Shown: positions 1 through 7,717, counted from the first letter of the stretch. The stretch: 14,139 nucleotides of DNA from Rhodobiaceae bacterium (GCA_002746275.1 NVWR01000005.1:73450-87588), one strand, 5' to 3'. Numbers and translations are program-made. Notes: a model not told the origin generated them from the letters alone.

Positions 1-12
1 CGTATCAAGCAT
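1..12 (-). CDS. Possible start of next gene after egtB (egtD candidate), cut by window edge
   Basis: On the minus strand an ATG lies at 12-10, seven bases after the TAG stop of egtB, and reads Met-Leu-Asp-Thr before the window ends. A GGTG run four bases upstream could serve as a weak ribosome-binding site. In many proteobacteria egtB is followed directly by egtD, the histidine N-methyltransferase that makes hercynine, the substrate of EgtB. The identity is inferred from context only; four codons cannot identify a protein. Confidence 0.3.
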
Positions 13-19
13 CAGTCAC

Positions 20-1309
20 CTATCTCGCAAGTCGGAGGCCGGAAAACTGCCACCGTTTGTCGGGATGAAAAAAGTTACGATAGGACGCGCGCATGTGACC
101 CGCCGACGTGACACACGAGCCACCCCGCAACACCATCTGCCCGTTCATGAATTTGCCGTTATATTCACCAACCGCACCTGCAGCCACTTTAAACCCGGGA
201 TAAGACGTGAAGGGGCTGGCAGTCCATTCCCACACATCGCCAAACAGGCCGATGGGACCCTGCGTCCCTTGATCGTCAGCTGTTGCCATCTGTGGCCGGG
301 GCCGCAACATGGTGGAGGAGACAAAATTACCCTCGACCGACACCGCCTGCGCGGCCACCTCCCACTCCACTTCTGTGGGCAACCGGGCACCCGCCCAGCT
401 GGCATAGGCATCGGCTTCATAAAAACTGATATGAGCAACAGGTGCGTCCAGGTGGACCGGCTGCGCTCCACGCAAAGTCATGGACCACCAGACACCATCA
501 CGCTGCATCCAATAGAGCGGCGCTTCCCACCCTTCGCGCTGCACCACCGCAAATCCGTCCGACAACCAATATAGTGGGTCGGTGTATCCACCCGCCTCCA
601 TAAAGGCTAGCCACTCGCGGTTCGTCACCGCACGGTCCGCAAGTTCGAACGGTTGGATGAGAGCTTTGTGGCGCGGGCCTTCACAATCAAAGTGAAACGC
701 ATCGCCAGTGCCTGCAGCCCCAATTGAAACAATCCCGCCTTCAAATGAAATCCAGCGCGCCTCTTTCGTGGGCGACCCCTTCATCTCCAGCGGCGTCGCA
801 ATCGCAAAGGCCGGTTCCAATGGGTTTTGCGCAAACAGGTGCAACAGGTCTGTCAGCAAAAGCTCCTGATGTTGCTGCTCATGATGCAATCCAAGCTCAA
901 TCAATGCCGCAAGTTCAGGAGCAACATCGCCAGCCAACAATGTTTCCATCGCTGCATCCACGTGAGCCCGGTAGCACCGCACATCTTCAAGTGAAGGGCG
1001 CGCGAGCATGCCACGCCGGGGACGGGGGTGGCGCTCACCCACCGCGTCATAATAAGAATTGAACAGATAACCATAGGCCTTGTCGAACAGGCCATAGTCC
1101 GACGCATGGGGAACGAGAACAAATGTCTCAAAAAACCAGGTCGTGTGCGCAAGATGCCATTTTGCAGGACTGGCATCCTCCATCGACTGAACCGTTGCTT
1201 CAGCGTCACTCAAGCGGTCGGTTAGCGCCAGGCTTTGCGCACGTACAATTCCATAGTCCCCAAGGACAACGGCACGCGCCCTAACCGGCGCAGCGGATGG
1301 CGATGTCAT
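20..1309 (-). CDS. egtB: Ergothioneine biosynthesis protein EgtB (hercynine sulfoxide synthase)
   Basis: Non-heme iron sulfoxide synthase of 429 aa that joins a thiol (gamma-glutamylcysteine or cysteine) to hercynine in ergothioneine synthesis; cytoplasmic. The N-terminal DinB-like half carries WHLAH (51-55) and HEQQHQE (143-149), the HX3HXE pattern; by family comparison the iron ligands should be His55, His143 and His147. The C-terminal half, from about 187, is a formylglycine-generating-enzyme-like fold with GDVWEWT (357-363), LRGGSCVT (394-401) and a family-typical end (RNFFHPDKRWQFSGLRLAR, 411-429). Length is normal and the frame is intact. The ATG is two bases after the stop of the DUF427 gene, with GGAAGG seven bases upstream inside that gene, so the two are probably translationally coupled. 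Thiol preference cannot be decided from sequence alone. Confidence 0.93.
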   Translation of the reverse strand: MTSPSAAPVRARAVVLGDYGIVRAQSLALTDRLSDAEATVQSMEDASPAKWHLAHTTWFFETFVLVPHASDYGLFDKAYGYLFNSYYDAVGERHPRPRRGMLARPSLEDVRCYRAHVDAAMETLLAGDVAPELAALIELGLHHEQQHQELLLTDLLHLFAQNPLEPAFAIATPLEMKGSPTKEARWISFEGGIVSIGAAGTGDAFHFDCEGPRHKALIQPFELADRAVTNREWLAFMEAGGYTDPLYWLSDGFAVVQREGWEAPLYWMQRDGVWWSMTLRGAQPVHLDAPVAHISFYEADAYASWAGARLPTEVEWEVAAQAVSVEGNFVSSTMLRPRPQMATADDQGTQGPIGLFGDVWEWTASPFTSYPGFKVAAGAVGEYNGKFMNGQMVLRGGSCVTSAGHMRASYRNFFHPDKRWQFSGLRLAR

Positions 1310-1311
1310 GT

Positions 1312-1764
1312 TCAGGCCTTCCTGCTCAATTCAATATTGTCTGAATAAAAGGCAAAATGATCTTTGAGGATTGCGGCCATAGGAATTGGGTCTTCATAAG
1401 ACCAGGCGACGACAGCACCCTCTGGTGCATCATCTGTGCTCTTCGCTCCATAATAGGAAGCATCCCCTTTCCGGGGACAATGGCTTGTCCGGTCAATGAG
1501 CGTGAAGGTCGAAAACTGGACATCTTCACGCGGAAAATAAAAGATCGGCGTGTGACCTTGTTCATGCACGATGATCGCGTCACGACTGCGCGCCAACACC
1601 TCTCCTTGATGGATCACACTCACCTCATCACCCGCCGCCACAAAAGCGAGCGGCGAGGCCCAGGTTGGCGATGTCTTGGTATTGGCGGCAAGAAGCACCG
1701 GCGCCGCGGTCATAGGATCTCCATCGCCTGTTTCCAGCGAAGGGTCAGTGTTTTGATCTGCCAC
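1312..1764 (-). CDS. DUF427 domain protein, coupled to egtB
   Basis: Small DUF427 protein (about 150 aa), a family of unknown biochemical function. Visible family marks, numbered from the GTG at 1764, are FPREDV (77-82), the signature HCPRKGDASYYG (95-106) and AWSYEDPI (120-127). The domain fills the C-terminal 110 or so residues; the N-terminal 40 look unstructured. Three starts are possible: GTG at 1785 with no clear ribosome-binding site, GTG at 1764 preceded by GGTGGA, and ATG at 1713 preceded by GGAG five bases away. I chose 1764, but 1713 is nearly as good and keeps the whole domain. Its TGA is two bases from the egtB ATG, so the pair is almost certainly one transcript. That suggests a link to ergothioneine or thiol metabolism, which is inference only. 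Confidence 0.82.
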   Translation of the reverse strand: MADQNTDPSLETGDGDPMTAAPVLLAANTKTSPTWASPLAFVAAGDEVSVIHQGEVLARSRDAIIVHEQGHTPIFYFPREDVQFSTFTLIDRTSHCPRKGDASYYGAKSTDDAPEGAVVAWSYEDPIPMAAILKDHFAFYSDNIELSRKA

Positions 1765-2052
1765 TTTATTCCACCCTCTCAACACGCTACGTCAGCATGT
1801 CAGACCCATATGGCCACGTCCAGCGACCAGAGGAGGTCACTTTTTTGCACATGGCCGGTTCGAAATCAGACCGTAGAGGCACGGTTGCAAAAAGCCAGAG
1901 CCGTTGCCCGCCCTCCTGACATTAAATGTCACCAGTCATGTCGTAAGGGATCGCGGCGATGATAGGAATGCAAGAGTGCCTAACAATCCCGTGAGGACAT
2001 CCGTTAAGGATAAAAGTCTCACCTCCGCCCAAAAAGACACCAATACACTCTC

Positions 2053-4416
2053 TCAAGGAGCGACCGGTTGACTCAAGGGCACACGACCAGGCTCCCGTGC
2101 AACCGCAAGCAACAGAGCCGGAAGAACCGTGAAGTCAAATACGAGAGCAACGGAGATCGTGATCGCAGTCAACTGACCCAATTGTGAATTTACCGCAAAC
2201 ACCGATGTCGCCAACACCAAGAACCCCGCGGCGACAATGATCGTGGTGGCAATGATCGCTGGCCCCACGGTTGTGAACGCGTGCCGTATCGCCTCCTCGG
2301 GACTCATCGCCCTCTCTCGTCTGGCTTGGAGGTATTTTGCAACAAAATGGATCGTGTCATCCACCACGATCCCCAGTGATGTCGCACCAATAACCGACGC
2401 CGCCATTCCGATCTTGCCAACAAACAACGCCCAGATGCCAAACGCAATCACCACGGGCAATATGTTGGGGATCAGACTGAGCAGTCCGAACGTGAAACTG
2501 CGAAGCCCCACCATAATAGCGACGGCTACGAGCAACACCGCCAGCACCGTCCCTGACACCATCGCGTCGACATTGCGTTTTGAGATGAAGGAAAACATGA
2601 CGCTTGGCCCGGTCGGCCGTGCAGGCACCACCAGGGAAGACGGATTGTCATCAATCCACTTTATCACCGCAGCGCTGAGTGCCCTTGCATCTTTGGCTGT
2701 CACATCCCGCAGCGCAATACTCACCCGCGTCGCAGAACGGTCAACTGATATACGATCATTGAGATCCAATCCGTAGGGCAGAGAGAGCTCGTACAGCAAC
2801 AGGTATTGTGCCGCCAGGTCAGAGGCACCCGGCAACACACGCCACGAAGGATCATCTCCATGCAGGTTCATGTTCAGCCGTTGGATGAGGTCCGAGTAGC
2901 TATACACGTGGCGGACATCCGGCTGCTCACGCAGCCACTGCGTAAAGGCATCGAGCTCTCTCAAGTATTCCGGCTCGCTAATTCCATTCGATCGACCTGA
3001 CGAAAACGAGACTTCGAATATGTCCGCACTTTTCAGAACACGAATACCAAATTCCAGATCTGACCGAAACGGCATCCGGTAATCAAAATATTCCGGGAAG
3101 CGGTCATTGTTTTCATTCAGAGTAGCAAGACCAAGAAAGCCCGCCGACACGACCCCGCCAACAAGCAGAATGGAGCGGCGGCGCCCAATCACAAATCCCG
3201 CATACGACCCCAGAAGGCGCTCAACCAGGCCGGTCTTTTCCGTCTTGGAGACCCGCAGAGGCATCAACATCAAAACCGTTGGCACCAGAACAATGGCGTA
3301 AACCCATGCCGCCATAACCCCCATCGCGGTGATCGTGCCCAGCGCCCTGAAGGGGGGCGAATCCGAAAAATTCATACTGAGAAACCCGATCGCCGTCGTC
3401 ACGCTGGTGAGAAAAATGGCCAGGCCGTTTGATCGAAGGGAATTTCGGATCGCAATCCTCTTGGGCTCCCCGCGCATCAGTTCGCGTTTGATCGACGCAA
3501 TCAGATGAACACTGTCTGCCACGGCCAGGGTCAGAATAATGGTAGGGGCTGCGATCGTGATCGGAGCGAGCTTTATCCCCGCATACCCGGCAAGCCCCAA
3601 TGCCGTAACAGTGGCAAGAGCAATAACAATCAGCGTCGCAATGCCGCCAGAAAACGATCGCAACAAGATCATCGACAGAACAATCATCACTATGTAGCTC
3701 AAGGGGATGAGGGTCTCAGAGTCCATCTGCCCGGCTTCATTGAACGCATTGTTGAACATGGTGGTCCCGGACAAAGCAACGCGCAAACCGGGAAACGCGG
3801 CACGGATCTCATCTGCGGCAGCGCGGGCAGCAGCAACTGCTGTTGGTATTTCCGTCGGGCTCTTTTCCGGAAACGGCATGGTGACGCTAACGGCAACAGA
3901 GCGCCCATCCAGCGAAATCATATTTTCCACCAGCAGGGGCTCAGCCAGTGCAATGGCACCCCGGCGCTGGATTTCAGCGTCGCTCATCGCCGTCACGTTT
4001 TGCAGAAGGTCTTCAACAATCAGCAAATCATCGTCTTGCGCATAGCTGTGCTGAAAATTGCTGATGGAATCCACACGTGTCGCAAATGGAAGCTGCCAAC
4101 TCATTTCGGTCAATTGCTCAGAAGCTTCCGCGAGCTGACGCGAAAACCCTGTCGCCTCAGCGTCATGCAGAATGAAGAAAACATTGTCATTGCGGGTGTA
4201 GGTGCGCTGAAAAGCGTCAAACGCGATCAGCTCCGGGTTTTCAGGGCTGAAAAAGGCGCGGTAATTGCCATCAAATTCGAGATACTGCATGCCACTCGCG
4301 GCGACCGTGGCGAAAATCAACAACCCCGCACTCAGCCAAAGACGAAACCTCAAAATCAGCTCTGCGATACTGGCGTGCGCGCCGCCTCCCGCAGTATTTT
4401 CCCAACTGTTTGCCAT
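2053..4416 (-). CDS. RND superfamily exporter (MMPL / HAE3 type)
   Basis: Inner-membrane transporter of 787 aa in the RND/MMPL superfamily, expected to use the proton gradient to move hydrophobic or lipid-like compounds. The layout is the usual duplicated one: a membrane segment at about 24-44, a large periplasmic loop to about 235, a block of helices starting at TLIPLSYIVMIVL, a second periplasmic loop, and a last helix block. The two equivalent helix motifs AVADSVHLIASIKREL and GIVVDDTIHFVAKYL hold the charged residues (single Asp, then Asp-Asp) that usually carry protons in this family. Two ATGs lie close together; the one at 4416 opens this frame, with GGGAG ten bases upstream. No membrane-fusion or outer-membrane partner is visible, which fits the stand-alone HAE3 class. 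The palindromes upstream suggest repressor control. The substrate is unknown; hopanoid-type lipid transport is one possibility. Confidence 0.88.
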   Translation of the reverse strand: MANSWENTAGGGAHASIAELILRFRLWLSAGLLIFATVAASGMQYLEFDGNYRAFFSPENPELIAFDAFQRTYTRNDNVFFILHDAEATGFSRQLAEASEQLTEMSWQLPFATRVDSISNFQHSYAQDDDLLIVEDLLQNVTAMSDAEIQRRGAIALAEPLLVENMISLDGRSVAVSVTMPFPEKSPTEIPTAVAAARAAADEIRAAFPGLRVALSGTTMFNNAFNEAGQMDSETLIPLSYIVMIVLSMILLRSFSGGIATLIVIALATVTALGLAGYAGIKLAPITIAAPTIILTLAVADSVHLIASIKRELMRGEPKRIAIRNSLRSNGLAIFLTSVTTAIGFLSMNFSDSPPFRALGTITAMGVMAAWVYAIVLVPTVLMLMPLRVSKTEKTGLVERLLGSYAGFVIGRRRSILLVGGVVSAGFLGLATLNENNDRFPEYFDYRMPFRSDLEFGIRVLKSADIFEVSFSSGRSNGISEPEYLRELDAFTQWLREQPDVRHVYSYSDLIQRLNMNLHGDDPSWRVLPGASDLAAQYLLLYELSLPYGLDLNDRISVDRSATRVSIALRDVTAKDARALSAAVIKWIDDNPSSLVVPARPTGPSVMFSFISKRNVDAMVSGTVLAVLLVAVAIMVGLRSFTFGLLSLIPNILPVVIAFGIWALFVGKIGMAASVIGATSLGIVVDDTIHFVAKYLQARRERAMSPEEAIRHAFTTVGPAIIATTIIVAAGFLVLATSVFAVNSQLGQLTAITISVALVFDFTVLPALLLAVAREPGRVPLSQPVAP

Positions 4417-4440
4417 GCCATCTCAACTCCCTGATGGATC

Positions 4441-4473
4441 ATTTAATTAAATAATCATTTAATTAAATGATTA
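4441..4473. promoter_or_regulatory. Double palindromic operator upstream of the RND exporter
   Basis: The 12-base palindrome ATTTAATTAAAT occurs twice, at 4441-4452 and 4457-4468, with centres 16 bases apart. The second copy extends to a perfect 22-base palindrome (4452-4473). The site lies 25 to 57 bases before the exporter's start codon, where a repressor would cover the promoter or the transcription start. Two stacked AT-rich palindromes upstream of an efflux gene suggest a TetR- or MarR-type dimer binding in pairs. No regulator gene is adjacent, so the protein would have to be encoded elsewhere. Confidence 0.6.
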
Positions 4474-4616
4474 ATGAACAATAGATGGCAAAATGCAAGG
4501 GAAAATTGTGAGGGCGACAGAAGCACTTCCCCGATTTTCATACCGAAACGCAGAGCATCGTTCGCCCCTGCCGGGTGAAAACAACACGTCCATCGTTCGT
4601 AGTAATGCGGAAAAAT

Positions 4617-4691
4617 TGGAGCGGGCGATGAGATTCGAACTCACGACCCCAACCTTGGCAAGGTTGTGCTCTACCCCTGAGCTACGCCCGC
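4617..4691 (-). tRNA. tRNA-Gly (anticodon GCC)
   Basis: Reading the minus strand from 4691, the acceptor GCGGGCG pairs with CGCCCGC near the 3' end, followed by discriminator T and an encoded CCA. The D arm (GTAGCTCAGGGGTAGAGC), an anticodon stem with the loop TTGCCAA giving anticodon GCC, and the T arm (GTGAGTTCGAATCTCAT) are all present. Length is 75 bases including CCA. It reads GGC and GGU glycine codons. Confidence 0.97.
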
Positions 4692-4727
4692 GCTCCTGAC
4701 AAGACAGCAATGCCTCATCGACGGGCG

Positions 4728-4756
4728 TATATCGCGCAAAGCAGCGCCTTTTGCAA
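4728..4756 (-). promoter_or_regulatory. Predicted promoter of tRNA-Gly
   Basis: On the minus strand a TTGCAA box (4756-4751) is followed after exactly 17 bases by GATATA (4733-4728). This is a housekeeping sigma-70-type layout with the C before the -35 box that is common in alphaproteobacteria. Transcription would start near 4720, about 30 bases before the mature tRNA end. It is called by pattern only. Confidence 0.5.
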
Positions 4757-4771
4757 GCCCTTTAGCGTCTG

Positions 4772-4796
4772 ATCTGGATGCGAGCGCATTCCAGAT
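4772..4796. repeat. Inverted repeat next to the predicted proX promoter
   Basis: ATCTGGA-TGCG pairs with CGCA-TCCAGAT around a two-base centre, with a single extra T in the right arm. It runs directly into TATATATA (4796-4803), a possible -10 element for the plus-strand deacylase gene starting at 4815. It could be an operator or an mRNA hairpin in the leader. There is no T-tract, so it is unlikely to be a terminator. Confidence 0.4.
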
Positions 4797-4814
4797 ATAT
4801 ATAGAGAGGCCGAA

Positions 4815-5372
4815 ATGACCCAATCCCTCAATTCCTGTGCACCCATAGAATCCCCAAAACCGCCCATGCCACTCACAAAATCCGACCTGTTAACCCTTCT
4901 CGCAGATCTCGGCCTGCAGGCAAGCACCATTGAGCATCCTCCGCTTCACACCGTAGAAGAGGCCCAGAGCTGGCGCGGCACCCTGCCCGGCGGGTTTTGT
5001 AAGAACTTGTTTTTAAAGGACAAAAGGGGTGAATTGTGGCTGATCGTAACGCTTGAGAACCGAAAAATTCGGCTGAACCAGCTGCCCAAAGCACTGGGGT
5101 CTGCCAGACTTTCCTTTGCCAGCGCCGATCTCATGTGGGAGGTGCTGGGGGTAAGGCCCGGCTCCGTGACCCCATTCGCCCTGGCAAATGACACGGATCA
5201 ACGCTGCCACCTTGTGCTAGATGCCCCTATGCTCGATTTTTCGACGCTCAACTATCACCCGTTGACCAATGAGGCGACGACAACCATTTCAACCCAAGAC
5301 TTTTTGAAATTCGTCCACCATTGCGGCCACGAACCGCTTATCATCGACCTGGAAGCGGCAGCTGGCGTATAA
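4815..5372 (+). CDS. Prolyl-tRNA deacylase, ProX/PrdX type (YbaK-like trans-editing protein)
   Basis: Single-domain editing enzyme of 185 aa, expected to hydrolyse alanine wrongly attached to tRNA-Pro (ProXp-ala type); cytoplasmic. Family marks are HPPLHTVEEA (41-50), CKNLFLKDKRGELWLIV (62-78) with the catalytic-site lysine at Lys63, VRPGSVTPFAL (113-123), and LNYHPLTNEATTTIS (145-159) with conserved His148. Cys62 sits where many relatives have Thr, a mild variation. The first ATG has AGAGAGG five bases upstream and is preferred; starting at Met18 would also keep the domain. The 61-base gap to the next gene leaves open whether it shares a transcript with the ybbN group. An alternative is a YbaK protein with Cys-tRNA-Pro activity, but the PrdX-type HPLTN motif favours the alanine-specific class. 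Confidence 0.88.
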   Translation: MTQSLNSCAPIESPKPPMPLTKSDLLTLLADLGLQASTIEHPPLHTVEEAQSWRGTLPGGFCKNLFLKDKRGELWLIVTLENRKIRLNQLPKALGSARLSFASADLMWEVLGVRPGSVTPFALANDTDQRCHLVLDAPMLDFSTLNYHPLTNEATTTISTQDFLKFVHHCGHEPLIIDLEAAAGV

Positions 5373-5433
5373 GACGCTCAGCAGCCCCCAAACAATCCAT
5401 AGAAGATGCAGAAAAGAAGGCACAGCGAGACCC

Positions 5434-6348
5434 ATGTCAGAAATGCTTGGCACCCCAGAAAACACACCCGCTCCGGCGGCTGACCTGATCAAAGACGCCA
5501 CCACCGCCTCTTTCATGGCGGACGTTGTGGAGGCCTCCAAAGAGGTTCCCGTGATCGTCGACTTCTGGGCGCCTTGGTGCGGCCCGTGCAAACAGCTCAC
5601 CCCCGTGTTGGAGAAACTCGTCACCGCAGCGCAAGGCGCGGTCCGGCTGGTCAAAATGAACATTGAAGACCATCCAGAGGTCGCCAGCCAATTACGGGTG
5701 CAATCAATCCCTGCAGTTTTCGCCTTCAAGGATGGCCAGCCCGTCGATGCCTTCCAGGGCGCACTCCCTGAAAGTCAGCTAAAGCAATTCATCGAAAAAC
5801 TGGTGGGCGAAATAGGCCCCTCCCCCGCAGACCAAATGGTCGAGGCGGGCCGCAAGGCTTTCGCCCAGGGGCAGCTACCGCAAGCCGCACAAATGTTTGC
5901 GGATGGCCTGCAACAAGAACCCGGCCATATTGGAGCCATATCGGGCCTTGCCCAATGCTATCTGCAGGGCGGCGACCCGGAGCGGGCTGAGCAAACTCTG
6001 GCCCTTGCCCCACCCGATAAGGTCAATGACCCGGAATTGGCAAGCGTGCGCGCAGCCATTGCCCTTCACGCAAAAGCAGAAGATGTCGGCGAGACAGGCC
6101 CATTGCGTGCGCGACTTGAAGAGAATCCAAAGGATCACGAAGCCCGCTTTGAACTCGCCATCGCCCTGAATGCAAGCGGGGATCACGAAGGCGCGGTCAG
6201 CGAGCTGTTGACCAGCATTGCCATGGATCGCAAGTGGAACGAGGAGGCCGCACGCAAACAGCTGCTCGAGTTTTTCGATTCCTACGGACCAACAGATGAA
6301 GTGACGAAAGAAGGCCGCAAACGTCTGTCGTCCATTCTGTTTAGTTAA
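5434..6348 (+). CDS. ybbN: Thioredoxin-TPR co-chaperone, YbbN/CnoX family
   Basis: Protein of 304 aa with an N-terminal thioredoxin fold (about 20-130) and TPR-like helical repeats (about 130-300). YbbN/CnoX proteins hold unfolding proteins during oxidative stress and pass them to GroEL or DnaK. The active site is the full WCGPC (48-52, Cys49 and Cys52), so this copy should be able to do disulfide exchange, unlike E. coli CnoX, which lacks the first cysteine. The cis-proline loop is seen in VQSIPAVFAF. The start is supported by frame and domain position; the nearest purine-rich stretch (GAAAAGAAGG) is 13 bases away, so translation signals are weak. It heads the group with the LON-domain, Trm112-like and DUF971 genes, a common alphaproteobacterial order. 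Confidence 0.92.
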   Translation: MSEMLGTPENTPAPAADLIKDATTASFMADVVEASKEVPVIVDFWAPWCGPCKQLTPVLEKLVTAAQGAVRLVKMNIEDHPEVASQLRVQSIPAVFAFKDGQPVDAFQGALPESQLKQFIEKLVGEIGPSPADQMVEAGRKAFAQGQLPQAAQMFADGLQQEPGHIGAISGLAQCYLQGGDPERAEQTLALAPPDKVNDPELASVRAAIALHAKAEDVGETGPLRARLEENPKDHEARFELAIALNASGDHEGAVSELLTSIAMDRKWNEEAARKQLLEFFDSYGPTDEVTKEGRKRLSSILFS

Positions 6349-6431
6349 AAGTGTTTCCAGAAATAAAGAGGGAACCCGTTTTCCGTCCGGAAACATGAAC
6401 AATGAGTAAGCAACAAAGGTGATGTTTCAAC

Positions 6432-7112
6432 GTGAGTGGTAAATATCAAAAACCCAGCGACTTGCCGTCGCGCATTCCCGTCTTTCCGTTAGGCGGCGCA
6501 TTGCTGTTGCCGCGCACCCAATTGCCACTCAACATTTTCGAACCTCGCTATCTACAAATGATCGACGATGCATTGGGCAATGACCGCATTATCGGCATGA
6601 TCCAGCCAGATGGGCCCACCGCCCTGGATATGGAAAAAGACGCAAACGCCAAACCTCCTTTGTACAAAATTGGCTGTGCCGGGCGGATCACCTCGTTCCT
6701 CGAGGCCGATGACGGCCGCTACTTGATCACCTTGACCGGGATCTGTCGGTTCCGGGTGCTCGAAGAGCTCAACACCCTCACACCGTACCGTCAATGCCAG
6801 GTCGACACGGACGAGTTCAGCCTGGATCTTAAGGCCGGGGCCGGCGAAGACGATGTGTCACGAGAACGCCTGCTTGAGATTTTGAAGGTTTACCTGGAGA
6901 CCCGTGGGCTTGGGATCGACTGGGATGCCATCAAGAATGCGCCCAATGAAAACCTCGTCAACTCTCTCTCCGCTATTTCCCCCTATGGGCCAAGCGAGAA
7001 GCAGGCCTTGCTGGAAGCAAAAACGCTGGAGGATCGCAATCAAATGCTGATCGCTCTGACCGAAATGACGCTGGCTCGCGAAAGCAGCGACGGCAGCACC
7101 CCCGTTCAATAA
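6432..7112 (+). CDS. LON substrate-binding-domain protein (protease-less)
   Basis: Stand-alone Lon N-terminal domain of 226 aa, without the AAA+ or peptidase parts of Lon protease. The signature [19 protein letters not shown] (15-33) followed by [11 protein letters not shown] is typical, as are [10 protein letters not shown] and [12 protein letters not shown] in the middle. Such proteins are thought to recognise substrates or act as adaptors, but the function of the free-standing form is not established. The start is GTG, with AAAGGTGA nine bases upstream. It lies between the YbbN and Trm112-like genes, with gaps of 83 and 23 bases, and is probably co-transcribed with them. Confidence 0.92.
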   Translation: MSGKYQKPSDLPSRIPVFPLGGALLLPRTQLPLNIFEPRYLQMIDDALGNDRIIGMIQPDGPTALDMEKDANAKPPLYKIGCAGRITSFLEADDGRYLITLTGICRFRVLEELNTLTPYRQCQVDTDEFSLDLKAGAGEDDVSRERLLEILKVYLETRGLGIDWDAIKNAPNENLVNSLSAISPYGPSEKQALLEAKTLEDRNQMLIALTEMTLARESSDGSTPVQ

Positions 7113-7135
7113 CCCAACAGGAATGTTCTGAAACA

Positions 7136-7345
7136 ATGTCAGATCCTCAAAATGTCCCCGCAGCAAACCTATCCCCGGCCGTAGATCCAAAACTGCTTGA
7201 GATCCTCGTCTGCCCGGTGACCAAAGAAACCCTGAAATACGATCGCGACGCTCAAGAACTGATCTCTGAAGGGGCGGGTCTGGCCTATCCAATCCGCGAT
7301 GGTATTCCGATCATGTTGCCCGACGAGGCACGCCAGCTTTCGTGA
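7136..7345 (+). CDS. Trm112-like small protein (YcaR-like)
   Basis: Protein of 69 aa in the Trm112/YcaR family, small zinc-ribbon-like partner proteins (in eukaryotes and archaea, activators of methyltransferases). The family pattern is clear: [17 protein letters not shown] (20-36), QELIS, then [18 protein letters not shown]. Only one cysteine remains (Cys26); the second cysteine of the usual CPxC is Thr29, and the later cysteine is Ser, so zinc binding is probably lost. I believe this is common in alphaproteobacterial members rather than a defect. An AGGA element eleven bases before the ATG supports the start. It is 23 bases after the LON gene and 9 bases before the DUF971 gene. Confidence 0.92.
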   Translation: MSDPQNVPAANLSPAVDPKLLEILVCPVTKETLKYDRDAQELISEGAGLAYPIRDGIPIMLPDEARQLS

Positions 7346-7354
7346 AAGCAACTC

Positions 7355-7717
7355 ATGAACACTCAAGACCGACCTTGGCCCGTTGAGCTAAGGCTCCACG
7401 CGGGCGGGCAAAGCCTTAACGTTTCATTCGATGACGGAGCAAATGCCGTCCTTGAAGCTGAGTATCTGCGTGTAGAGAGCCCCAGCGCTGAAGTTCAGGG
7501 GCACGGAGCGGGACAAAAGAAACTTGTTGTCGGTAAAGAATCCGTGATCATCCAAAAACTGGAGCCCGTCGGCAATTACGCAATCCGGATTTCCTTTAAC
7601 GACGGTCATGACAGCGGCCTTTTCACCTGGGATTACCTCTACGAACTGGCAGAGGACAAGGACATTCGGTGGACGGAGTATCTAGCCAGAGTCGCGGAAG
7701 CCAACCTCTCAAAGTGA
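7355..7717 (+). CDS. DUF971 protein (gamma-butyrobetaine hydroxylase-like N-terminal domain)
   Basis: Protein of 120 aa made of a single DUF971 domain, the module found at the N-terminus of gamma-butyrobetaine hydroxylase. It shows the usual order: WPVELRLHAGGQSLNVSFDDG near the N-terminus, LEAEYLRVESPSAEV, then GNYAIRISFNDGHDSGLFTW with WDYLYEL. Stand-alone members are often linked to iron-sulfur cluster or cofactor genes, but their role is unknown. It follows the Trm112-like stop by 9 bases and is the last gene of the group. The ribosome-binding site (GAAAG) is weak, so translation may depend on coupling. Confidence 0.9.
   Translation: MNTQDRPWPVELRLHAGGQSLNVSFDDGANAVLEAEYLRVESPSAEVQGHGAGQKKLVVGKESVIIQKLEPVGNYAIRISFNDGHDSGLFTWDYLYELAEDKDIRWTEYLARVAEANLSK

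Noticed and set aside
1357..1962. 201-residue open frame on the plus strand opposite the DUF427 gene
   Set aside because: It is antisense to a recognisable DUF427 domain and is not protein-like in composition; no ribosome-binding site.
1786..2052. Possible terminator or promoter between the exporter and the DUF427 gene
   Set aside because: Only weak short hairpins (for example ACCGT with ACGGT at 1870-1885) and no convincing promoter pair were seen; I can assign nothing firm in this stretch.
3505..4434. 309-residue open frame on the plus strand opposite the RND exporter
   Set aside because: The translation is low-complexity, rich in Arg, Gln and Asn, and has no family pattern, while the opposite strand encodes a clear membrane transporter over its full length.
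4617..4691. tRNA-Gly as an integration site for a mobile element
   Set aside because: There is no integrase, no repeated copy of the tRNA 3' end, and the flanking genes look native.
4471..4710. 79-residue open frame running through the tRNA
   Set aside because: Its sequence (SSGVEHNLAKVGVVSSNLIARS) is the usual artefact of translating a tRNA gene.
6379..6394. Hairpin TTTCC-GTCC-GGAAA after ybbN as a terminator
   Set aside because: The stem has only five base pairs and no T-tract, and the next gene in the group follows.
7136..7345. Trm112-like gene as degraded because of missing cysteines
   Set aside because: The frame, length and remaining motifs are intact, and I recall the same CPVTK form in other alphaproteobacteria.
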